From Cyanobacteria bacterium OH_CFB_184 (GTDB lineage: Bacteria; Cyanobacteriota; Vampirovibrionia; Gastranaerophilales; Gastranaerophilaceae), in assembly GCA_023414155.1 (NCBI GenBank), contig JAEZOG010000219.1, forward strand, positions 1-6,193: DNA of 6,193 nt, in the 5' to 3' direction. A program made the position numbers and the translations under genes. Of this stretch, positions 1 through 6,193 are shown in pieces (within the stretch, counting starts at the first letter, position 1; every line of letters begins with the position of its first letter). Under the pieces are notes generated by a model. That model did no database searches and was not told the origin of the DNA. It saw nothing but the letters and a program-made list of their open reading frames with translations.

Positions 1-8
1 TTCTATAA

Positions 9-362
9 CTAATACACCATAACTGTCAAAAATAAAGCATAAAACAAACTACCAAAAAGTGAAAGTAACTGTATATTAGAATAAAATTTCAAATTTGAGT
101 ATGTAACTTTTTTACCGATTACAAAAACAGCTATAGCAGGCAGTATAAGAGGAATCACATAGAAGTTTTTGTATACTAAACCAAGTAAAAAAATGACTGC
201 AATTAAAAGCAAATAAACAATAAGAATATTTGCCAGCAATAAAGCTGAGTATGCTACTAATCTTGGCCATTTACCTTTATTAAAAATGAAATTCTGACCG
301 ACAATAAAAGAAAAAATAAATATAAGGTTTAAAATTAAAAATATTGATAACAATGAAATCAT
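9..362 (-). CDS. Small four-helix integral membrane protein, unknown function
   Basis: I do not recognise this 117-residue protein. It is strongly hydrophobic, with likely membrane segments at about residues 2-21, 35-62, 68-84 and 97-116, short polar loops (Asn24-Arg34; Gly83-Asn90) and no cleavable signal peptide. The ATG at 362-360 was chosen because it forms a classic ATGA overlap with the TGA stop of the upstream hydrolase gene, which implies translational coupling. A GTG five codons earlier (377) is also open but would only add M-W-G-F-S and has no better ribosome site. The gene ends with TAG at 11-9. As last visible member of the phosphatase-aminotransferase-hydrolase run, it may anchor or transport something for that pathway, but nothing in the sequence shows this. 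Confidence is good that it is a gene and nil for a specific function. Confidence 0.7.
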   Translation of the reverse strand: MISLLSIFLILNLIFIFSFIVGQNFIFNKGKWPRLVAYSALLLANILIVYLLLIAVIFLLGLVYKNFYVIPLILPAIAVFVIGKKVTYSNLKFYSNIQLLSLFGSLFYALFLTVMVY

Positions 363-1183
363 ACTAAAGCCCCACACAATCTATCGCTACAGAGGGCTTG
401 TGCAAATTCGACAGATTTATTATAAACAAAATGTCTTTCATTGTCATACAAAACATGATGATAACTATCTTTCAATTCTATGTATTCTTTTAATTCTGAA
501 GATGCGTGATCATAAACGAACTTAGCGCTTTTTACACTTGTTAAATCATCCTCATTAGAATGAATAAGGAGAATAGGTGCCTTTAAATCCTTAATATTTT
601 TACGAGTATCTTCTGATAATCTCAATAGTTCATAAACACAAGTTAATGGGTAATGATCAAGAGCAACAGTGTTTTTAGACATAAGCCCTGCGATTTTTTT
701 TCTTATTGTAGGATTTTTAATCCCATAAGGTTCTCTTTCTGGAAACGTGTAATAAAATCTCAAAATAGTATTTAAACCAAAAGGCATAAGAAAGTTATAC
801 CAAGGAATTGTCCATCCGTCTAAATATAAGGTAGTAGAAAGCGAAATAACGCCGGTTACATCATTGTTCTTTTCAGCAAGATTAATGGCAATAACAGCAC
901 CAAGACAAAGTCCTGACAAGAAAAATTCTTTATACTTTCCTCGTAATTCAGAATATTTTTCTTGCCCAATATTCATCCAATCATTCCAAGATACTTCCTG
1001 AATATGCACAGGATGATCACCATGGCCTGGCAAACAGAAACAATAGACATCATATCCTGCTTTAAAAAAGCATTGACCATATCTCTTCATTTCAAAAGGA
1101 CTGCCTGTTAACCCATGGAATAGCAATATTGCTTTTGACGTGGAGCTCGTATGCAAAAGTTCAAAGTCTAAATTTGATGACAA
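359..1183 (-). CDS. Alpha/beta hydrolase (carboxylesterase/monoacylglycerol lipase-like) with Cys nucleophile
   Basis: This 274-residue protein has the alpha/beta hydrolase layout of the Est30/monoacylglycerol-lipase (serine aminopeptidase S33-like) group. The oxyanion-hole strand is L-F-H-G-L-T-G (residues 21-27). It is followed by L-P-G-H-G (51-55), the nucleophile elbow G-L-C-L-G (91-95), an acidic residue at D212/D213 in S-N-E-D-D-L, and a His at 242/243 in S-Y-H-H-V. There is no signal peptide, so it is probably cytosolic. The usual nucleophilic Ser is Cys93 (codon TGT at 907-905), as in dienelactone hydrolase (G-Y-C-L-G-G). Ester, thioester or lactone hydrolysis is therefore possible, but the substrate is unknown. 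The start is taken as TTG at 1183, 3 nt after the aminotransferase stop with a GAGG site 9 nt upstream. The next ATG (Met32) would delete the oxyanion strand. It ends in TGA inside ATGA with the next gene. Confidence 0.85.
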   Translation of the reverse strand: MSSNLDFELLHTSSTSKAILLFHGLTGSPFEMKRYGQCFFKAGYDVYCFCLPGHGDHPVHIQEVSWNDWMNIGQEKYSELRGKYKEFFLSGLCLGAVIAINLAEKNNDVTGVISLSTTLYLDGWTIPWYNFLMPFGLNTILRFYYTFPEREPYGIKNPTIRKKIAGLMSKNTVALDHYPLTCVYELLRLSEDTRKNIKDLKAPILLIHSNEDDLTSVKSAKFVYDHASSELKEYIELKDSYHHVLYDNERHFVYNKSVEFAQALCSDRLCGALV

Positions 1184-1186
1184 TTT

Positions 1187-2566
1187 TTAAAACCTCGCGA
1201 ACAACTGATCTAATAACTCGATTGCCATATCTATCTCATCATACGATATAGTAACCGGCGGCACAAGTGTTATTACATTTTTATAATAACCTCCGTTGTT
1301 TAGAACCAATCCGCATTTATTGCCATTATATTCAAGATCACCTTTGAGTCCTTCTTCCAAGATCGAATCACATAGTTTTTTGCTTGGGGTATATCCATCT
1401 TCTTCCGTGCATTCGATTCTCAAAGCTAAACCTAAGCCATCAACGTTTCCGATTTTTTTATATTTAGAAGCTAAATATTTAAGACCTGCTAAGAATTTTT
1501 CACCTTTGTCTGCAATTTCTTCTTCAAAGTTACCTTCTTCAAAAATACTCATAACTTCGTATCCTGCTCTTGTTCCGATTGGATTTGAAGAATAAGTCGA
1601 ATGAGTTCTACCTGCAGGCCAAACCTGTGGATTTATCATTTCTTCTTTTGCCCAAATTCCGCCGAGAGGATTTAATCCGTTGGTCATTGATTTTCCAAAA
1701 GTAATAATATCAGGCTCTACTCCGAAATGCTCGATTGACCATAGCTTACCGGTTCTATAGAATCCCATTTGTATCTCATCGGCAACAAATAATATGCCAT
1801 ATTTATCTAAAACTTTTTTCAAAGCTTTATAATATCCTTTTGGAGGGATGATATAACCGCCGGTACCTTGCACTGGTTCTGCGAAGAAAGCAACATACTC
1901 AGATTTGCCTGTAGCAGGGTCAAACATTGAATTATATTCGCTTTCGAAGTTTTTCTCAAATTGTTTTACACAATAAAAATCGCAATCCTGACAATTTTTG
2001 CCATAATGACATCTAAAACAATAAGGAAATGGTACAAAATGAGCTCTATCCCCAAAATGTCCATAGTGCTCTCGATAACGGTAACTGGAGGTTATGCCTG
2101 AAGCGCCTATTGTTCTACCGTGATAGCCGCCCATAAATGCAAACATCAAATTTTTACCTGTATAATTTCTCACGAGTTTAAGCGCATCTTCAACAGCTTG
2201 AGCCCCTCCTACATTAAAATGCACACGGCCTTTTATACCGAATCTTTCTTCATTTGCTTTAACAAGCTTTTCAGAAAGTAAAACTTTATAATCATACAAA
2301 AATCTTGAAGCAATTTGAGGCATAGAATTTATTTGATCAATAACTGCCTCTGATACTCTTTTATTTTTATATCCTAAATTACAAGATGCATACCACATTT
2401 GAAGATCCAGATACGGGGTATCTTTAGAGTCAAACATAAAAGTCCCCTCACAACTCCTAAATACTTTTGGCACCTCAGAGTAATGTACAGTATCGCCGTG
2501 TGAACAGTATTTGTTATCTAACTCTCTAATCTCTGTATCAGTAATTGAATGAGTAAGTTGTTGCAT
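1187..2566 (-). CDS. Class III PLP-dependent aminotransferase
   Basis: This 459-residue protein is a full-length fold-type I, class III (ornithine/GABA/acetylornithine group) aminotransferase, presumably cytosolic. It transfers an amino group, often a terminal one, between an amine or amino acid and a keto acid using pyridoxal phosphate. Visible landmarks are N-V-G-G-A-Q-A-V-E-D (118-127, cofactor phosphate region), G-Y-H-G-R-T (147-152, ring stacking), E-P-V-Q-G (230-234), the cofactor-nitrogen Asp263 in V-A-D-E, and Schiff-base Lys292 in F-G-K-S. Five cysteines at 183, 186, 192, 195 and 199 follow a P-Y-C-x-R-C pattern that I recall from GabT-like relatives. ATG at 2566 was chosen over an in-frame TTG at 2593 because a strong GAGGAG lies 6 nt upstream of the ATG. 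The start overlaps the phosphatase gene by 29 nt, and the hydrolase follows 3 nt after the stop. The exact substrate cannot be told from the sequence. Confidence 0.93.
   Translation of the reverse strand: MQQLTHSITDTEIRELDNKYCSHGDTVHYSEVPKVFRSCEGTFMFDSKDTPYLDLQMWYASCNLGYKNKRVSEAVIDQINSMPQIASRFLYDYKVLLSEKLVKANEERFGIKGRVHFNVGGAQAVEDALKLVRNYTGKNLMFAFMGGYHGRTIGASGITSSYRYREHYGHFGDRAHFVPFPYCFRCHYGKNCQDCDFYCVKQFEKNFESEYNSMFDPATGKSEYVAFFAEPVQGTGGYIIPPKGYYKALKKVLDKYGILFVADEIQMGFYRTGKLWSIEHFGVEPDIITFGKSMTNGLNPLGGIWAKEEMINPQVWPAGRTHSTYSSNPIGTRAGYEVMSIFEEGNFEEEIADKGEKFLAGLKYLASKYKKIGNVDGLGLALRIECTEEDGYTPSKKLCDSILEEGLKGDLEYNGNKCGLVLNNGGYYKNVITLVPPVTISYDEIDMAIELLDQLFARF
1193..1196 (-). promoter_or_regulatory. 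Ribosome binding site supporting TTG start of hydrolase
   Basis: On the minus strand GAGG lies 9 nt before TTG (1183-1181), inside the last codons of the aminotransferase gene. It is the only reasonable site near the beginning of the hydrolase frame, which has no ATG before its core oxyanion strand. It supports a coupled TTG start. Confidence 0.45.
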
Positions 2567-3203
2567 CTTTCTCTCCTCTTTGAGAATACTCAATGATATC
2601 TAAAAAAGAATCATATGAATTATACTCAATATTTTTTAATTCACAATTTTGTTTTAGTGTGCCTTTTGCAAATAAAATTTTTGCTTTTTTAGCTACACAC
2701 AAATCAGTTAAACCATCACCAACATAACAGTATTCTTTTTCTTTTATTTGATTGCACTTGCAAGCTCCTGCTCCTACTTTGCACGATGGATTATGATTCA
2801 AAAATTTAAGAGCTAGTTTATTGTTTTTATACACAAGATGATTCGCAAAAAACTCTATATCATAGAGCCCGCGTAGTTCTAATACTCTTGAGATAAACAA
2901 ATCAAAACCATCACTTAAAATTACGATTTTAACGTTTTTAGATTTCATATAATTATAAAAATCCACAAAATAATCATCAATCTCTATTGAATTTATATAC
3001 TCATTGAGAGTTTGCTGGGTTATTGAAGGAACTAACTCTACTTGTTTCTTTAAACATTCTTTAGAAGTAATTTTACCTTCTTGCCATAATTTTTCTACTT
3101 CTAACCATTCTTTATCAGCGAAATATTCAAAAAATGTTGATACTGCATCATTTTTTGTAATAGTACCATCAAAATCACAATATATTTTTTTCAAATTATT
3201 CAT
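2538..3203 (-). CDS. HAD-superfamily phosphatase, MtnX/SerB-like (HAD subfamily IB)
   Basis: This 221-residue protein is a haloacid dehalogenase-type phosphatase, expected to be a cytosolic Mg-dependent phosphomonoesterase. Motif I is D-F-D-G-T (residues 10-14, nucleophile Asp10 and general acid Asp12). Motif II is I-L-S-D-G (95-99, Ser97). Motif IV is V-G-D-G-L-T-D-L (161-168, Asp163 and Asp167). The residues between motifs I and II form an alpha-helical cap as in SerB-like subfamily IB. A Cys cluster (C141, C148, C150) just before motif IV resembles the MtnX (2-hydroxy-3-keto-5-methylthiopentenyl-1-phosphate phosphatase) group. No other methionine-salvage gene is near, so I give no symbol. 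ATG at 3203 was chosen because it puts motif I ten residues in and has AGG about 8 nt upstream. An ATG at 3248 would add 15 basic residues and lacks a ribosome site. Its TGA stop overlaps the aminotransferase start by 29 nt, so the two are probably co-translated. Confidence 0.85.
   Translation of the reverse strand: MNNLKKIYCDFDGTITKNDAVSTFFEYFADKEWLEVEKLWQEGKITSKECLKKQVELVPSITQQTLNEYINSIEIDDYFVDFYNYMKSKNVKIVILSDGFDLFISRVLELRGLYDIEFFANHLVYKNNKLALKFLNHNPSCKVGAGACKCNQIKEKEYCYVGDGLTDLCVAKKAKILFAKGTLKQNCELKNIEYNSYDSFLDIIEYSQRGEKDATTYSFNY
2573..2578 (-). promoter_or_regulatory. Strong ribosome binding site deciding the aminotransferase start
   Basis: The minus strand reads GAGGAG, 6 nt before ATG 2566-2564. 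This is the best Shine-Dalgarno match in the window. It lies inside the end of the phosphatase gene and argues for the ATG start rather than the TTG nine codons upstream at 2593. Confidence 0.75.
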
Positions 3204-3342
3204 TTTATACCTGTAACAACGATATAGACTAGATACAATTTTACGCATCAGTGCTGCATAATATTCAAATACTTTTTCTTTAAGTAATGAATATTGTAAA
3301 ATTATTTCTTAAAACGTATAAAAGAACAATTAGTAAGGTAGC
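3204..3342 (-). other. Gene-free gap between the cheB region and the metabolic operon
   Basis: This 139-bp gap between the cheB TAG stop (3345-3343) and the phosphatase ATG holds no supported gene. It is AT-rich and contains the hairpin at 3260-3295. A weak promoter-like pair on the minus strand is TTACTT, 18 nt, TATTAT (about 3287-3258), but it lies within the hairpin and matches poorly at -35. I see no convincing intrinsic terminator with a T-run on the minus strand, so read-through from the chemotaxis genes into the metabolic genes is possible. Confidence 0.4.
3260..3295. repeat. AT-rich inverted repeat (hairpin) upstream of the phosphatase gene
   Basis: The outer arms are a perfect 8-bp inverted repeat, AATATTCA (3260-3267) and TGAATATT (3288-3295). 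An inner 5-bp stem, TACTT (3270-3274) and AAGTA (3282-3286), surrounds a 7-nt loop with a 2-by-1 internal bulge. No T-tract follows in the minus direction, so a standard intrinsic terminator is unlikely. It could be an operator, an mRNA 5'-end structure or chance in AT-rich DNA. Confidence 0.5.
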
Positions 3343-3921
3343 CTAGCCATTGCAAAAATCTATTATAGTCTTTGGTATATTGCTAAGTGGCTGAATAGTT
3401 TGTGCAGCCCCGATATCTATAGCTTCTTTAGGCATTCCAAATACCACGCATGATTTTTCATCTTGTGCGATAGTATTAGCTCCTGCCAACTTCATATTAA
3501 GCAGCCCCTGGGCACCATCTTTACCCATACCTGTTAATATAGCGCCCACGGCATTTTTACCTGCATATTTAGCAACAGAATTAAATAATATCTCTACAGC
3601 CGGGCGTTGATGAAACATCATTGGACCATCTAAAAGTGCAACATAATAACTTGTTCCGCTTCTTCTGATTTCCATATGCTTGTTTCCAGGAGCGATTAAG
3701 GCTTTACCGACAGATAAATATTCACCGTCTTCAGCCTCTTTAACTTGAATACTGCAAAGAGTATTCAGTCTGTCTGCAAATGCTTTTGTAAAATTTTGAG
3801 GCATATGCTGAACAATTACAATTGGAGGAGAATTTCCTGGTAAACTTGTTAATACTGACTTCAAAGCTTCCGTTCCGCCTGTAGAAGCACCTATTGCAAC
3901 TATTTTATTTGTAGTATTTAC
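3343..3921 (-). pseudogene. cheB: CheB methylesterase catalytic domain, separated from its receiver by an in-frame TGA
   Basis: This is the C-terminal half of CheB, which hydrolyses receptor glutamate methyl esters and deamidates receptor glutamines. It continues in the same frame as the receiver immediately after TGA 3922-3924. Counting that TGA as residue 151, the triad is Ser164 (I-G-A-S-T-G-G), His190 (V-Q-H-M-P) and Asp286 (G-M-G-K-D-G), the Salmonella CheB numbers. The domain runs to residue 343, a normal CheB end, with TAG at 3345-3343. No ATG, GTG, TTG or CTG lies between the TGA and Ser164. The first usable start, TTG at 3864, comes after the active-site Ser, so a protein begun there would lack the nucleophile. 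The catalytic residues look well preserved, unlike an old pseudogene. Options are a recent nonsense mutation, a sequencing or assembly error, or TGA read-through. It is typed as a pseudogene only because of the stop. Confidence 0.8.
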
Positions 3922-4827
<906 letters not shown>

Positions 4828-4852
<25 letters not shown>

Positions 4853-5691
4853 GTCTTTTTATAAATCGTAGGCTCATGATATACAAAATTATGCTTTATT
4901 TGTATTAGACTTTCAGAATGACCGATAAACAACAAACCGTTATCAGATATGACATTATAGAAGTTTGTAACTAATTTTTCTTGGACATCCCTGCTGAAGT
5001 AAATCATAACATTTCTACAGAAAAGTATATCAAATGGATTTTTAAAAGGAAATGGATCCATTAAATTGAAAAGCCTAAATGTTACAGATTTTTTTATTTC
5101 ATCTGAAATAATCCATTTATCGTCTTCGTGTTGTTTAAAGTATTTGTTAATATAATACGGTGAGATATTATCCTCAGGACCAAATTTGTAAATCCCTGCA
5201 ATTGCTTTTTGTAAACTCTGAGGGCTGATATCAGTAGCTAATATTTTAGCTTTCATATCAGGTGGCAATATCTCTTTAAACAACATTGCAAGCGTGTAAG
5301 CTTCTTCGCCTGTAGAACAAGCCGAAGACCAGACTCTAAGCTCTTTTGTATACTTAGCAGTAGGGCTCTCTTGGATGATTTCGGTTATACTTCTTTTCAG
5401 AAACTCGAAATGATTATTTTCTCTGAAAAAATTCGTCTTATGAACAGTTATAGTATCGACAAATGTATTTCTTATTCTTTTTTGTTTTTCTGTAATAGGA
5501 GGCGCAACTATATAATGATAATATTCTCCAGGATTAGTAACGCCGGATTCATTCATCAATTTTACGATTTTTTGCGCAAGAAGATTTTTTTTACTTTCCT
5601 CAGTAAAAATCCCCATATTCTTATACAAATAATCACAAAACAGATCTAAATATTTTGTATCAACGAGTTTTTCGGTTCCCGGGGTGTACAT
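4828..5691 (-). CDS. cheR: CheR chemotaxis protein-glutamate O-methyltransferase
   Basis: CheR is a cytosolic enzyme that transfers methyl groups from S-adenosylmethionine to receptor glutamates, resetting receptors during adaptation. The 287-residue protein is full length. It has an N-terminal helical domain (about 10-80), the substrate-side motif T-N-F-F-R-E (86-91), the SAM-binding segment R-V-W-S-S-A-C-S-T-G-E-E (119-130), the acidic A-T-D-I-S (152-156), F-D-I-L-F-C-R-N-V-M-I-Y-F (220-232) and the C-terminal L-F-I-G-H-S-E-S-L (254-262). ATG 5691 was chosen because AAAGGA lies 5 nt upstream and the N-terminal helices begin soon after. It is the first gene after a possible promoter, and its TAA lies within the start of cheD. 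No key residue appears altered, so it looks like the intact member of the adaptation trio. Confidence 0.96.
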
Positions 5692-5696
5692 TCTTA

Positions 5697-5702
5697 TCCT
5701 TT
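5697..5702 (-). promoter_or_regulatory. Ribosome binding site of cheR
   Basis: The minus strand has AAAGGA with a 5-nt spacer (TAAGA) to ATG 5691-5689. It fixes the cheR start. Confidence 0.65.
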
Positions 5703-5719
5703 GATAGCTAACACTACTT

Positions 5720-5747
5720 ATTTTACACTACACACAATTATTGTCAG
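5720..5747 (-). promoter_or_regulatory. Possible sigma-70-type promoter for cheR-cheD-cheB
   Basis: In the 81-bp gap between the MCP gene and cheR the minus strand shows CTGACA (5747-5742), a 16-nt spacer and TAAAAT (5725-5720). This would start transcription about 20 nt before the cheR ATG, just leaving room for its ribosome site. The match is by eye in AT-rich DNA. The MCP gene could also simply read through into cheR. Confidence 0.4.
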
Positions 5748-5760
5748 TTTGGTAACAATA
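5739..5760. repeat. Inverted repeat overlapping the -35 region upstream of cheR
   Basis: TATTGT (5739-5744) and ACAATA (5755-5760) are perfect 6-bp inverted arms with a 10-nt centre. They follow the MCP stop and overlap the proposed -35 box (5742-5747). The structure could be an operator or a weak transcript end. The stem is short and AT-rich, and chance is possible. Confidence 0.3.
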
Positions 5761-5772
5761 CTTTTTATTTTT

Positions 5773-6193
5773 TTAGAAATCACCTAATGGAATTACATCT
5801 TCAGGATTAACAACTTGTGCTCCTTTTAATTTACTTGTTTTTGGAGCTTCAGATCTTCTTTCATAAGAAGGTTTAGTTTCTTTATAAGAAGGTTTATTGT
5901 GAGCAACTTTTTTAGGTGCTTTTTTAGAAGTAATTAATGAAGACTGAACTTGAATGGTACCATTAACCAATCCAGACAATGATTGCACTATATTCTGGAT
6001 TTTATCAGAGTATATTTGTAGATTTTCTGAAGATGAAGCACCTTCTTGAGCTGTAGAAGCAGTTGAATTAACAACTATTTCCATTTGAGCAATTGCTTTA
6101 TTTATTTGAGAAATACCGACTTCTTGCTCTTGGCTTGCAGTTGAAATTTCTTCTAAAAGTTCACTAACCTTGTTCGTTTCTTCTTGAATTTGA
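5773..6193 (-). CDS. Methyl-accepting chemotaxis protein, C-terminal part (N-terminus outside window)
   Basis: The frame is open from the window edge, and 139 residues of the C-terminus are visible. An in-frame ATG at 6084 is internal and not the start. The visible part is the second helix of the MCP signalling bundle. It contains I-S-T-A-S-Q-E-Q-E-V-G-I-S-Q-I-N-K-A, a typical MCP stretch, and A-S-T-A-Q-E-G-A-S-S, which fits the receptor methylation consensus with Gln-Glu at 6048-6043. After N-L-Q-I-Y the protein leaves the coiled coil and has a tail of about 65 residues that becomes rich in Lys, Pro and Ser (two K-P-S-Y units) and ends P-E-D-V-I-P-L-G-D-F. Such tails may tether adaptation enzymes. 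Sensor and membrane regions lie beyond 6193. It stops with TAA at 5775-5773 and is probably a substrate of the adjacent CheR, CheD and CheB. Confidence 0.92.
   Translation of the reverse strand, partial: QIQEETNKVSELLEEISTASQEQEVGISQINKAIAQMEIVVNSTASTAQEGASSSENLQIYSDKIQNIVQSLSGLVNGTIQVQSSLITSKKAPKKVAHNKPSYKETKPSYERRSEAPKTSKLKGAQVVNPEDVIPLGDF
5863..5896. repeat. Short tandem coding repeat in the MCP tail
   Basis: Two identical 13-nt copies (ATAAGAAGGTTTA on the plus strand) at 5863-5875 and 5884-5896 have a 21-nt period. They encode K-P-S-Y-K-E-T and K-P-S-Y-E-R-R. This looks like a small duplication lengthening the flexible tail of the receptor. Confidence 0.6.

Noticed and set aside
1296..1595. 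Plus-strand open frame of 99 codons, and other plus-strand frames at 3004-3216, 4319-4504 and 5371-5649
   Set aside because: Each lies opposite a well-supported minus-strand gene, shows no family motif, and has no credible ribosome site. They are shadows of the real coding frames.
2567..2593. TTG start at 2593 for the aminotransferase
   Set aside because: The strong GAGGAG site lies between this TTG and ATG 2566, correctly spaced for the ATG. The extra residues would be encoded by the ribosome site itself.
3204..3248. Longer start (ATG 3248) for the HAD phosphatase
   Set aside because: It would add 15 residues before a motif I that normally lies near the N-terminus, and no ribosome site precedes it. 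ATG 3203 has an AGG at suitable distance.
3343..3864. Independent methylesterase gene starting at TTG 3864
   Set aside because: This start lies after the I-G-A-S-T-G-G motif, so the product would lack the catalytic Ser and the first strand of the domain, and it has no ribosome site.

Overview
The window is AT-rich bacterial DNA (by eye roughly one third G+C), densely packed, with every convincing gene on the minus strand, so transcription runs from position 6193 down to 1. It comes from a chemotactic bacterium that has CheD, which excludes enterics such as E. coli. Standard code 11 fits: 16 Trp codons are TGG, and three genes end in TGA at ordinary gene overlaps. The phylum cannot be fixed from this sequence. 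An AT-rich Gastranaerophilales/Melainabacteria-like, Clostridia-like or other CheD-bearing lineage is possible, but that is only a guess.

Positions 6193-3343 hold a chemotaxis adaptation cluster. In transcription order it contains the C-terminal end of a methyl-accepting chemotaxis protein (MCP, cut by the window edge), an 81-bp gap with a possible promoter, then cheR, cheD and cheB with overlapping ends. CheR adds methyl groups to receptor glutamates, CheB removes them and deamidates glutamines, and CheD deamidates receptor glutamines in many bacteria. CheA, CheW, CheY and CheC are not in the window.

Two of the three adaptation enzymes look abnormal. The cheB frame is interrupted by one in-frame TGA (3922-3924) in the linker between receiver and methylesterase domains. 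If that TGA is counted as one residue, the catalytic triad falls at Ser164, His190 and Asp286, the Salmonella CheB numbers, so no base is missing or added. CheD keeps its catalytic Cys (C33) but has Val50 where the family's catalytic His should be. CheR looks intact.

Positions 3342-3204 are a gene-free gap with an AT-rich hairpin. Positions 3203-9 hold a second tight gene run: an MtnX/SerB-like HAD phosphatase, a class III PLP aminotransferase, an alpha/beta hydrolase with a Cys nucleophile (G-L-C-L-G), and a 117-residue four-helix membrane protein. They are linked by a 29-nt overlap, a 3-nt gap and a 4-nt ATGA overlap. This suggests one small metabolic operon acting on an amino, phosphate and ester or thioester substrate. 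The actual pathway is not recognisable.
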